The position numbers and the translations under genes were made by a program. From Leptospira_A soteropolitanensis (GTDB lineage Bacteria > Spirochaetota > Leptospiria > Leptospirales > Leptospiraceae), in assembly GCF_026151335.1 (NCBI RefSeq), contig NZ_JAMQPP010000007.1: DNA of 64,000 bases; one strand, given 5' to 3'. The notes under the pieces are model-generated. The model was not told where the DNA came from. It saw only the letters and a list, made by a program, of their open reading frames with translations, and searched no databases. Positions 1 through 6,963 of this stretch are shown here, one piece after another. Positions within the stretch are counted from its first letter, which is position 1, and each line of letters starts with the position of its first letter.

Positions 1-79
1 ATTTTAATTAATAGCTTACTTAAGTAATTTGCATGGATCGGTTCGTCTTCTAAAAGGAGAACATTCATTTCAAGTTTCT

Positions 80-583
80 TCACTTTTGAGCCAATTTTCT
101 GATGTATATAATTTTTTTAACTAACGCAACTACGTTCCCCTCTGAATCTACAATGTTGGTTAAAAAAGTATAATTTATTTTCTTTTGGTGAGTTAACAAG
201 GATTTGATATTTTCTATATCACTGTCTGTTACTTCAAATTTTGCAAAAATAGATTCCTTATTTTGTTTGATATAGTCAATCTCTGCGTGTTTGTCCCAAA
301 CCATATAAAGATTTCCTAATCTCTTTATTAGTAAGTATACATAGAATGGATCGCACATGGAATAGATGGATCCGCCAAAGTGTGTGCCCATATACCCTCG
401 GGTAAAAAAATTCATTTTTAATCTTACATCAATTTGGTGTTTTTCTTTATTATATTTGATCACTTGAATTCCGGACCCTACAAAAGGACTGTATAAGTTG
501 ATGGCATATTTAAAACCCAATAAAAATTCTAACCACTTCCATTTGGGATCAAGCTGGAATTGGTTGGCGTTTTCTCTTTTCAT
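80..583 (-). CDS. DUF4442 hotdog-fold thioesterase-like protein
   Basis: A 167-residue protein with the pattern of the DUF4442 family, a hotdog-fold group related to acyl-CoA thioesterases. The segment GTHFGGSIYSM at residues 66-76, followed by DPF, matches the conserved helix of hotdog thioesterases, where the small residues pack on the substrate. There is no signal peptide, so it should be cytosolic. It starts with ATG and is divergent from a TetR gene, with an inverted repeat between them, so control by that regulator is likely. The substrate cannot be told from the sequence; a long-chain acyl-CoA or similar thioester is an inference from the fold. Confidence 0.75.
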   Translation of the reverse strand: MKRENANQFQLDPKWKWLEFLLGFKYAINLYSPFVGSGIQVIKYNKEKHQIDVRLKMNFFTRGYMGTHFGGSIYSMCDPFYVYLLIKRLGNLYMVWDKHAEIDYIKQNKESIFAKFEVTDSDIENIKSLLTHQKKINYTFLTNIVDSEGNVVALVKKIIYIRKLAQK

Positions 584-672
584 GGCGGAACCTTTTTGAA
601 TTCTACTAACTTATGAAAAAACAATTTGTCTTTTCGTTTGGTGCACAATCAAAAAACTAAAGAATATTGAAA

Positions 673-698
673 AACTATTTACCATTTAGTAAATAGTT
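673..698. promoter_or_regulatory. Inverted-repeat operator, TetR/DUF4442 divergent promoter
   Basis: Two perfect 10-base arms, AACTATTTAC and GTAAATAGTT, are separated by 6 bases. The repeat ends 15 bases before the TetR ATG and lies about 90 bases from the DUF4442 start. Its position and length fit a TetR-family operator used for autorepression and for control of the divergent gene. The symmetry is seen directly; binding is inferred. Confidence 0.6.
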
Positions 699-713
699 GA
701 CTGTTTGGTATAG

Positions 714-1289
714 ATGGCAAGATCAGTAACAGAAAAGGGTGATTTGGGTTCTCCATTATTGGAGTTATTTTGTGACTTTGGAATTGATGGAGTGTCGGTT
801 GCTATGGTTTCCAAAAAAACCGGTTTAGGGAAGGGGAGTATCTATTATTTTTTTCCTTCCGGAAAGCCGGATATGGTTGAATTTGTTCTCAATAATGCAG
901 AACGCAACTTATCTGAAAAAATGTTTGTACTCACTGATCATAGAATGAAAGGAAAAAGAGGGATAGAAGAATTTTTAAACTTTTTTGTTAGCGACAAAGT
1001 TTTTTTGAATTATATTCATTTTTTGAGTATATTGGTCTTATCAAAACAACGGTTAGTGTATCTCCAAAAAATTAATTTATTTTATGAAGATATGACGTCT
1101 AAATTGTCGAGAGCCATTGCGAAAGAAGGATATTCGCCTAGTAAGGCTTGGAATATTGCAGAGAATGTAACTGTGTCCATATATGGCAGTTACCTTTTTT
1201 CATGTTCTTTAAGTAATAAAAGTTATTTTACCAATCGAATTAAAAAACTAAATAAAATTGTTTCGGAGAACTTAAAAACAAAACTTTAA
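714..1289 (+). CDS. TetR/AcrR family transcriptional regulator
   Basis: A 191-residue regulator. Residues about 25-47 (VAMVSKKTGLGKGSIYYFFP) form a typical TetR helix-turn-helix with the GKGSIYYFF recognition-helix signature. The rest is a helical ligand domain without a recognisable subfamily. The first helix is slightly unusual (TEKGDLGSPLLELFCDFGIDG), but the start is supported because an operator-like repeat lies just upstream. No strong Shine-Dalgarno sequence precedes the ATG. It probably represses itself and the divergent DUF4442 gene; the ligand may be an acyl compound, which is an inference from that neighbour. Confidence 0.85.
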   Translation: MARSVTEKGDLGSPLLELFCDFGIDGVSVAMVSKKTGLGKGSIYYFFPSGKPDMVEFVLNNAERNLSEKMFVLTDHRMKGKRGIEEFLNFFVSDKVFLNYIHFLSILVLSKQRLVYLQKINLFYEDMTSKLSRAIAKEGYSPSKAWNIAENVTVSIYGSYLFSCSLSNKSYFTNRIKKLNKIVSENLKTKL

Positions 1290-1543
1290 ATAAAAAAAAT
1301 GCGGAAAACACAAAAAATTTTGAGTGTATCTTGGAATGTTGTATGGACTATTGTTTTGCCAACGGATTTTGGATGATCATATAATTCGCAAGTTCTTCTG
1401 TAGAAAAAAGATATTTTTAATACTGTATCAAAAAGCTAATTAGAATAAGAATGTCAAATTTTAAATCGAATTGCTATTGGGAATTGCAATAGCAATTCCC
1501 AATAGATAAAAATCAAATTGGGAATTTATTAATCTTTATTTTT
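1290..1543. other. Convergent gap downstream of TetR
   Basis: AT-rich sequence between the TetR gene and the lipoprotein gene. The only structure I see is the perfect hairpin at 1474-1505. There is no credible gene in it. Confidence 0.4.
1474..1505. repeat. Perfect 14-bp inverted repeat hairpin
   Basis: Arms CTATTGGGAATTGC and GCAATTCCCAATAG are exactly complementary around a 4-base loop, and a partial third copy (TTGGGAATT) follows about 15 bases later. It lies between the 3' ends of the TetR gene and the lipoprotein gene, so a bidirectional terminator is the simplest reading, although neither side has a clear T-run. Confidence 0.6.
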
Positions 1544-1840
1544 TTAGTTTCTTATGAGTTGGCAATAGTTTTCAATACCTGCTTCATGGGTAGTTGTTGG
1601 AGAACAATCTGCTGGATAAATGGTATATGTTGCCCGTTGTCTGCATCCATTTGCACCGAAATTTTTATTATCGATTACATTGACTTTAATATCTCCCATT
1701 GGACAATCTAAATCATATGCTGCTCTCGCTTTGACCTTATTTGTGACCAATTCGTTAAAACGTTTTTCGCCAACAGGAAAGGAACCGCAGTGAATTAAAA
1801 GTAATAGTGCCAAAACGAACGAACTCAATTTTTGAATCAT
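1544..1840 (-). CDS. Small lipoprotein with Cys-rich domain
   Basis: A 98-residue protein with a short N-terminal hydrophobic segment ending in LLLIHCGS, a spirochaete-type lipobox with Cys18 as the lipidated residue. The mature part has the pattern ARAAYDLDCP-(x)n-FGANGCRQRATYTIY. I recognise this as the small domain common in Leptospira and myxobacterial lipoproteins, in which a Cys after an (F/Y)xL(D/S)C segment pairs with a GC(G/R)..ATY segment. It is probably anchored to the inner or outer membrane facing the periplasm or outside. Its function is unknown. Confidence 0.75.
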   Translation of the reverse strand: MIQKLSSFVLALLLLIHCGSFPVGEKRFNELVTNKVKARAAYDLDCPMGDIKVNVIDNKNFGANGCRQRATYTIYPADCSPTTTHEAGIENYCQLIRN

Positions 1841-2030
1841 AATCTTCTTTTCTCCTTAGAATAAATGCACTCCTTCAAGTTTAAAATGGATGGTCATTTT
1901 TGTCGTCCTGGGACGCGAATCTGGATGAGAATTTTATTATTTTTAAAAAAGTGATGGAAGAAATCTGAAAATCTAAAGATCCTTTAGCAAAAGCTAAAAG
2001 AAGCGACTAAAAAACTTTAAGGAAAAAATC

Positions 2031-2537
2031 GTGGTATTTGAGATGATTCCAAAATATATTTTTTTGTTTTTATATGTATGGTTTTCTCTATTCTCCTGTT
2101 CAACAGAACCTGTTAAGGAATTCACTTCGGAAAATTCAAAAGCAACAGTACAGACGAAACGCAATTGGAATCCCGCACCCCAATGTTGTGACCTTCATTC
2201 TGAATTTTTGGGAGTCGTTGTGCTCAGTAAGATTTGTGTATCTGATACGGAAACAAAATTAGAATTGTATACCAAGGAATCTAAAAAGGTTTGTGTATTG
2301 AAAGAAGGTATGGTTTTCCGCGACGATTTAGGAGCTTCCTATCCTTTTTTAAAAACAGAGGGAGTGGGGCTTTGTCCTAAACGAACGCAGATGAAAAATA
2401 CTCCTTTTTCCCTCTATTTTCAAAGTATATCCTCCCAAGCAGGATCATTCGATTTGATCGAAGATAAAAATGCAAAACATGCGCACAAACCTTGGGTTTT
2501 TGAAAGGGTAGATTTAGCACAATGTGTTTGGAAATAA
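2031..2537 (+). CDS. Hypothetical lipoprotein
   Basis: A 168-residue protein with a hydrophobic N-terminus ending in FSLFSC (Cys23), a plausible spirochaete lipobox. The mature part has further cysteines (a CC pair near residue 52, and single Cys later), suggesting disulfides outside the cytoplasm. I do not recognise the family. A GTG start is preferred because an AAGGA sequence lies 7 bases before it; the ATG at 2043 is the alternative and would still leave the signal intact. It converges on the HiPIP gene with a 9-base gap. Confidence 0.65.
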   Translation: MVFEMIPKYIFLFLYVWFSLFSCSTEPVKEFTSENSKATVQTKRNWNPAPQCCDLHSEFLGVVVLSKICVSDTETKLELYTKESKKVCVLKEGMVFRDDLGASYPFLKTEGVGLCPKRTQMKNTPFSLYFQSISSQAGSFDLIEDKNAKHAHKPWVFERVDLAQCVWK

Positions 2538-2546
2538 ACATTCTGT

Positions 2547-2921
2547 TTAGGACCTCTGAGACCAAGCAGAACACCAACCGTTGGAGGATACAATACCAGC
2601 GGTAATGATGTTACACTTTCCCCAACCTTCGTTTAATTTTGTATATTGTGCGCAGTGTTTACAAAATTGATTTTTTGCGGAGACTTCTTTTCTTTCTGGA
2701 TACAAATTAAAATCTGTATGCTTTGCATCTTGATGATATCCAAGTGCTTTGGCAGTTGGATCCGATTCAGAAACAGGTTGCAGACCTTCCGGCAAAGGGG
2801 GAGAAGTTTTTTTTTCTGCCACCAATTTTGTGGTTAAACTAAGACCTCCCTCAATTAGAAAGAGGGAGGTCATCCAAGACAACGATGTTGTTAAAAATTG
2901 TTTTCTTGAAGACTTAGACAT
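2547..2921 (-). CDS. High-potential iron-sulfur protein (HiPIP)
   Basis: A 124-residue protein with the HiPIP pattern: Cys87-x2-Cys90-x12-Cys103-x13-Cys117 for one [4Fe-4S] cluster, with aromatic residues around it (Tyr93, Trp100, Trp116, Trp120). The N-terminus, with SRKQFL followed by a hydrophobic stretch, resembles a Tat signal in which the twin arginine has become Arg-Lys. HiPIPs are soluble periplasmic one-electron carriers. Only 2 bases separate it from katG upstream, so they form an operon, and it may supply or accept electrons in periplasmic peroxide metabolism. That partnership is an inference. Confidence 0.88.
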   Translation of the reverse strand: MSKSSRKQFLTTSLSWMTSLFLIEGGLSLTTKLVAEKKTSPPLPEGLQPVSESDPTAKALGYHQDAKHTDFNLYPERKEVSAKNQFCKHCAQYTKLNEGWGKCNIITAGIVSSNGWCSAWSQRS

Positions 2922-2923
2922 TT

Positions 2924-5167
2924 TTACTTTTTCACGTCAAACCTATCGAGCATCATCACCTTGTTCCAAGCGGCAACAAAATCTTTAACAAACTTATCTT
3001 TAGCATCATCTGCTGCATAAACTTCGGCCACTGCTCGTAACTCGGAATGAGATCCGAATATGAGATCCACAGAAGTGGCTGTCCATTTTTTAGCACCTGT
3101 TTTGCGATCTAATCCTTCGTAAAGACCATCTGCTTGAGAAGACTTTTGCCATTTAGTAGACATGTCGAGTAAATTGACAAAGAAATCGTTACTCAAAACT
3201 CCAGGGCGATTTGTCAAAATTCCATGTTTCGATTTTCCTGAATTGCCATCTAAAGATCTCATTCCACCTAAGAGCACTGTCATTTCTGGAATGGTTAAAG
3301 ATAACATATTGGAACGATCTACTAACATTTCTGTTGGAGATAAAGAGTTCCCAGCGCCGTAGTAGTTTCTGAATGCATCTGCTTTCGGTTCTAAAACGGA
3401 AAAGGAATAAACGTCGGTTTGTTCTGCACTTGCATCAGTCCTTCCAGGTGTAAAAGGTACAGCCACTTTAATACCCGCTTTTTTTGCGGCTTCTTCGATG
3501 GCAGTATTTCCAGCTAGCACGATCAAGTCGGCAAGTGAGATTTTGTTTCCTGAATCATTGAATTCGGATTGGATTTTTTCCAATTTTTTCAATATTTTTG
3601 ATAGTTCTTCTGGATCATTTACTGCCCAGTTTTTTTGAGGTTCTAGGCGGATCCTTGCTCCGTTGGCTCCTCCTCTCATATCGGTGCTTCGGAAACTTGC
3701 GGCAGAGGCCCAGGCAGTTTTTACAAGTTCAGGAATAGTTAATCCTGATTTTAAAATTTTTGCTTTTAGGGCTTCGATTTCTTTTGTTCCAACTAACTTA
3801 TGATCTACTGCAGGAAGCGGGTCTTGCCAAATCAGTGGCTCTTTTGGTAAATCTTTAGAGATATAACGAGCAAGGGGACCCATATCTCTGTGGGTAAGTT
3901 TAAACCATGCTTTTGCAAAAGCAAGTTCGAACTCTTTAGGATTTTCTTGGAATTTTTTAGCAATTACTTTATAACTCGGGTCAAATTTTAGAGCCAAGTC
4001 GGTAGTAAACATGATAGGAGCATGCCGAAGTGTTTTGTCGTGTGCATCGGGAACCATATTGGCACCAGCTCCATCTTTCGGAATCCACTGGATGGCACCT
4101 GCTGGACTTTTTGTTTGCACCCATTCAAAACCAAATAAATTGTTTAGATATTGAGTGGTCCATTTAGTTGGATTGGCAGTCCATGCTCCTTCAAGTCCGC
4201 TTGTAATGGTGTCTTCTGCATTTCCTTTTTTATAATTGTTTTTCCAACCAAACCCTTGTTCTTCGATTCCCGCAGCTGCAGGTTCTTTTCCAACATATTT
4301 AGACGGATCTGCCTTACCGTGTGCTTTTCCGAAGGTATGTCCCCCGGCGATTAATGCTACAGTCTCTTCATCGTTCATTGCCATTCGACCAAAAGTTTCT
4401 CGAATGTCTTTAGCGGCCGCTAGTGGGTCTGGGTTTCCATTTGGGCCTTCTGGATTTACATAAATCAGTCCCATTTGTACTGCCCCAAGTGGATTTTTTA
4501 ATTTTCTATCACCTTCGTATCGTTCGTCGGCTAACCATTTTTTCTCAGGTCCCCAATAAACAAGGTCAGCTTCCCAATCATCGGTTCTTCCCCCAGCAAA
4601 CCCATAAGTTTTGAATCCCATCGATTCGAGGGCGACATTTCCTGTAAGTACCATCAGGTCCGCCCAAGAGATTTTTTTTCCGTATTTCTTTTTGATTGGC
4701 CAAAGGAGACGGCGTGCTTTGTCTAGGTTGGCATTATCGGGCCAACTGTTGAGTGGCTCAAATCTTTGTTGTCCCCCGCCAGCCCCCCCTCGTCCGTCAT
4801 TAATTCGGTAGGTTCCAGCGCTATGCCAAGCCATCCGAATGAAGAAGGGTCCGTAGTGACCATAGTCAGCAGGCCACCAGTCCTGTGAGGTTTTCATCAG
4901 AGTTTTGATCTCATCTTTTATTTGTTGGATGTCTAGTTCTTTGAATTCTTTGGAGTAGTTATATTGTCTTCCCATTGGGTTGGATTCCGCTGCATGTTGG
5001 CGGAGTGGGGCTAAATCGAGCCTTTCTGGCCACCAAAACTGATTGGATATGTTTTGGCGTTCCATTACACTCGAAGGTTCTTTTGTGTCTGCAGCTCCCA
5101 AGGGGCTCAATACGAGCACCAAGAGGGCCATTGTAGAAATTTTTGTAGTTCTCATCTTGGCCTTCAC
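2924..5167 (-). CDS. katG: Periplasmic catalase-peroxidase
   Basis: A 747-residue bifunctional haem catalase-peroxidase with the two-domain family layout. The distal site RMAWHSAGTYR holds Arg111, Trp114 and His115; the proximal haem ligand is His277 in GGHTFGKAHG. Trp114, Tyr237 and Met262 sit where the catalytic Met-Tyr-Trp adduct is expected. The C-terminal half repeats the fold without a haem site. The first 26 residues are a signal peptide ending about LGAA, so export to the periplasm is predicted, unlike the usual cytosolic KatG. HiPIP follows with a 2-base gap. Three copies of an ATTTAGnnTAAAT-like box lie upstream and match a box upstream of the perR-like gene, so peroxide control is likely. 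Confidence 0.96.
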   Translation of the reverse strand: MKAKMRTTKISTMALLVLVLSPLGAADTKEPSSVMERQNISNQFWWPERLDLAPLRQHAAESNPMGRQYNYSKEFKELDIQQIKDEIKTLMKTSQDWWPADYGHYGPFFIRMAWHSAGTYRINDGRGGAGGGQQRFEPLNSWPDNANLDKARRLLWPIKKKYGKKISWADLMVLTGNVALESMGFKTYGFAGGRTDDWEADLVYWGPEKKWLADERYEGDRKLKNPLGAVQMGLIYVNPEGPNGNPDPLAAAKDIRETFGRMAMNDEETVALIAGGHTFGKAHGKADPSKYVGKEPAAAGIEEQGFGWKNNYKKGNAEDTITSGLEGAWTANPTKWTTQYLNNLFGFEWVQTKSPAGAIQWIPKDGAGANMVPDAHDKTLRHAPIMFTTDLALKFDPSYKVIAKKFQENPKEFELAFAKAWFKLTHRDMGPLARYISKDLPKEPLIWQDPLPAVDHKLVGTKEIEALKAKILKSGLTIPELVKTAWASAASFRSTDMRGGANGARIRLEPQKNWAVNDPEELSKILKKLEKIQSEFNDSGNKISLADLIVLAGNTAIEEAAKKAGIKVAVPFTPGRTDASAEQTDVYSFSVLEPKADAFRNYYGAGNSLSPTEMLVDRSNMLSLTIPEMTVLLGGMRSLDGNSGKSKHGILTNRPGVLSNDFFVNLLDMSTKWQKSSQADGLYEGLDRKTGAKKWTATSVDLIFGSHSELRAVAEVYAADDAKDKFVKDFVAAWNKVMMLDRFDVKK

Positions 5168-5174
5168 TTTCTAG

Positions 5175-5240
5175 ATTTAGTATAAATTTAGATTAAATCC
5201 AGTTATAAGAGGCAAGCAATTTTTTAGATTTAGTCTAAAT
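5175..5240. promoter_or_regulatory. Three PerR-like boxes upstream of katG
   Basis: Copies of the dyad ATTTAGTCTAAAT occur at 5228-5240 (perfect 6-1-6 palindrome), 5175-5187 (one difference) and 5186-5198 (ATTTAGATTAAAT). The outer form can also be read as TTTAGA-n5-TCTAAA. The 15-mer GATTTAGTCTAAATT at 5227-5241 recurs exactly at 51848-51862 before the PerR-like gene. The nearest box begins 8 bases before the katG start codon. The repeats are seen directly; PerR binding is inferred. Confidence 0.7.
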
Positions 5241-5314
5241 TTAAGCAGTTGGAGGCAGAAATTCAGAATTTTGTCAAGGCAAACGGTAAAAAATTCTGAA
5301 TTGGATTCTTTAAA

Positions 5315-5410
5315 GCCGGCGTTAGAGATCGGAAGGGCTTGGTCTGCCTTGTGGCAGACGGAAGCGAACGCGGACCCCGGACGAGCTCGGCCCCGCTTCT
5401 TTTTTTTTGG
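5315..5410. repeat. Structured GC-rich intergenic repeat, copy A
   Basis: A GC-rich block in AT-rich surroundings. From left to right it has GCGTTAGAGATCGG, a 7-bp hairpin (GTCTGCC, loop TTGT, GGCAGAC at 5342-5359), GAAGCG, CCCCGGACGAGC, and a long T-run. Read on the same strand it lines up with the reverse complement of the element at 33511-33635, where the hairpin sequence differs but the stem is kept. An open frame across it looks non-coding. The T-run could help terminate transcription from the left. Confidence 0.6.
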
Positions 5411-5509
5411 ATAGCAAAAAGATTGGGAACGCAAAATTAAACAAGGCCAAAACTGCCTTTCTTGTGACAAAGCGGAGGAGTCAGATTAAAAATTAGATAT
5501 TAATCGTTG

Positions 5510-5953
5510 TTACTGGTTGTTAGTCCAGTAACCATGAAAAATTAGAAATTTTAAAACCTTACCTTTTGTAGGTTCTATATCAATGGCATTGGCAGGAGGG
5601 AAATGTAACCAATCATTTTCTTTGATCGGTAGTTCAGCATCATCAAAATGAATTTTGCCTGAACCTGATAAGATATAAATTGCACGAGGAACTAAGGACC
5701 TGTTTGTTTTTTCTTTGAAAACGGTTCTCGACTTTGCCACTGCGACCGAGGAAGTAAAACTACCAAGATTTGCAATTTGTGTTTCTACATTCTCTAAATC
5801 CGCTGCCGATTTGGTGTTTGATTGAAACTCGGAGAGGGAGATGGTTCTAATTTCAGGATTTCCAACAAAGTCTTTGGAATCGACCGCTGGTGTTGGTTTG
5901 CAAAAAAGGTAGGTTACTCCGAAAACAAAACAATAAATGAATTTTTTTGCCAT
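5510..5953 (-). CDS. Cupin-domain lipoprotein
   Basis: A 147-residue protein with the signal segment ending VTYLFCKP (lipid Cys18). The C-terminal half has a single cupin pattern: RAIYILSGSGKIHFDD as motif 1 (about residues 90-106) and ENDWLHFPPANAIDIEP as motif 2. The usual metal-binding histidines are largely absent, so it may bind a ligand rather than act as an enzyme. It is followed on the same strand by the end of the katG upstream region. Function is unknown; envelope location is inferred from the lipobox. Confidence 0.7.
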   Translation of the reverse strand: MAKKFIYCFVFGVTYLFCKPTPAVDSKDFVGNPEIRTISLSEFQSNTKSAADLENVETQIANLGSFTSSVAVAKSRTVFKEKTNRSLVPRAIYILSGSGKIHFDDAELPIKENDWLHFPPANAIDIEPTKGKVLKFLIFHGYWTNNQ

Positions 5954-5971
5954 AACCTACCTTTGCCTTTT

Positions 5972-6178
5972 TTACTCGTAAGAGATTGTTACGTCTTTAC
6001 AAGTTACTTTTTTTCCGTCTGCAGCAACATCGCATTTTTCAACTTCTGTGTTGTATTGGAAAAGACGACCAGAATAGAAACGGTATGTTGAATTTCCAAC
6101 TTGTGTCAAACTAGTAGTTTGGCAAGAAATTAGAAAACTAGAAGAAATAAGGGTAAGAGTAAGTAATATTTTTTTCAT
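5972..6178 (-). CDS. Mini-lipoprotein, third of a tandem trio
   Basis: A 68-residue lipoprotein precursor with a clear signal and lipobox FLISCQ (Cys19). The mature chain of about 50 residues ends in a EKCDVAADGKKVTCKDV block. The same Cys-Asp-(x)n-Cys-x2-Val block ends the two genes upstream, so the three look like diverged tandem duplicates. GAAGGA lies a suitable distance before the ATG. No function is known to me; the two mature cysteines could form a disulfide. Confidence 0.7.
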   Translation of the reverse strand: MKKILLTLTLISSSFLISCQTTSLTQVGNSTYRFYSGRLFQYNTEVEKCDVAADGKKVTCKDVTISYE

Positions 6179-6200
6179 AATTTATATTTCCTTCAAGTGA

Positions 6201-6431
6201 TTAATTGTTCGCACCAAGACTTGGGTTATTAACAAAAGCGCCTTCAATGTTAACACAGCTTAAATCGTCTTGTGCAGTTACATCACAAACCAATTCGTCA
6301 GTATTAAGAAAACTATGTTTTGTAACAGTCATTTTTCCTTTGTTTCCTGATTTGATTTGATAAATAGAAACACAGTTTGTTACAGAAGTTAGGAGAAAAA
6401 GGGTTGCGAATACTAAAATAATTTTTTTCAT
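6201..6431 (-). CDS. Mini-lipoprotein, second of a tandem trio
   Basis: A 76-residue lipoprotein precursor with lipobox SVTNCVS (Cys20) and a short mature chain. It shares with its neighbours a beta-like segment (KGKMTVTKHSF) followed by LVCDVTAQDDLSCVNI, where the two cysteines are spaced as in the other two. A GAGGA ribosome site precedes the ATG, and the gap to the upstream gene is 13 bases, so the trio is one operon. The function is unknown. Confidence 0.7.
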   Translation of the reverse strand: MKKIILVFATLFLLTSVTNCVSIYQIKSGNKGKMTVTKHSFLNTDELVCDVTAQDDLSCVNIEGAFVNNPSLGANN

Positions 6432-6444
6432 AATTTTCTTCCTC

Positions 6445-6666
6445 TTAGTTAGTTACGTCCAAACGTACACGTTTGCATTTTAGGTTTCCAGCTGCATCGG
6501 CATCACATTTAGAGATATAACCTTCAGCACCACCAAAAAAAGGCTTTTTTAAAACAGAAACGTAAAGTTTTCCGTCAACACTTGCACTATCCATAACAGT
6601 GTATTGCGTACAATTTGCAAAACAAAGTAATGAAAATAAGATTCCAGCTAATGCTAGTTTTTTCAT
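6445..6666 (-). CDS. Mini-lipoprotein, first of a tandem trio
   Basis: A 73-residue lipoprotein precursor with lipobox LCFANCT (Cys19). The mature part reads as KLYVSVLKKPFFGG, then SKCDADAAGNLKCKRVRL, matching the Cys-Asp-(x)n-Leu-x-Cys-x2-Val ending of the next two genes. TGAGGA lies just before the ATG. As the first gene it should carry the promoter for all three, in the AT-rich gap that also serves the divergent eutBC genes. I do not recognise a characterised family. Confidence 0.7.
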   Translation of the reverse strand: MKKLALAGILFSLLCFANCTQYTVMDSASVDGKLYVSVLKKPFFGGAEGYISKCDADAAGNLKCKRVRLDVTN

Positions 6667-6759
6667 AGTTTCCTCAGTTGATATGAATTTTTGGACAATT
6701 ATCTAGCTTCCTCAGTTTTGTGTCAATTGAATCGAAGATATCTTCTCCATTGTAGTTCG

Positions 6760-6788
6760 AATCATGAATTTTTATCATTATCATGATT
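6760..6788. promoter_or_regulatory. Inverted repeat between mini-lipoproteins and eutB
   Basis: Perfect 8-base arms AATCATGA and TCATGATT with a 13-base spacer lie in the middle of the AT-rich divergent region. It could be an operator for either gene set. No ethanolamine regulator gene is next to it and no cobalamin riboswitch core could be recognised. Only the symmetry is established. Confidence 0.35.
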
Positions 6789-6963
6789 TTCATTACAAAT
6801 TTATTTAATATTTATTTATTCGTTTGGCGCTGATTGTTTTTTTTGGGGTTTTGCAATAAAGTTGAATTTACTAAATATTTGTTTGGTGTTTGTTTTGTGT
6901 TCGCTTTATAAAAGTAAAGAAAAGTTCTGTGCGGAAGATTTCTTATCCCTTACTATTGTTTGT

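Noticed and set aside
5177..5470. 97-codon open frame on the - strand upstream of katG
   Set aside because: It runs through the GC-rich structured repeat and the PerR boxes, has Lys/Arg/Pro runs, no ribosome site and no family resemblance.
6862..6963. N-terminal extension of EutB from a TTG start
   Set aside because: The added 34 residues are hydrophobic and Cys-rich without match to EutB, whose usual start fits the ATG at 6964.
6667..6963. Cobalamin riboswitch before eutBC
   Set aside because: The B12 dependence of EutBC makes it plausible, but I could not find the conserved B12-box core; only a simple inverted repeat is present.
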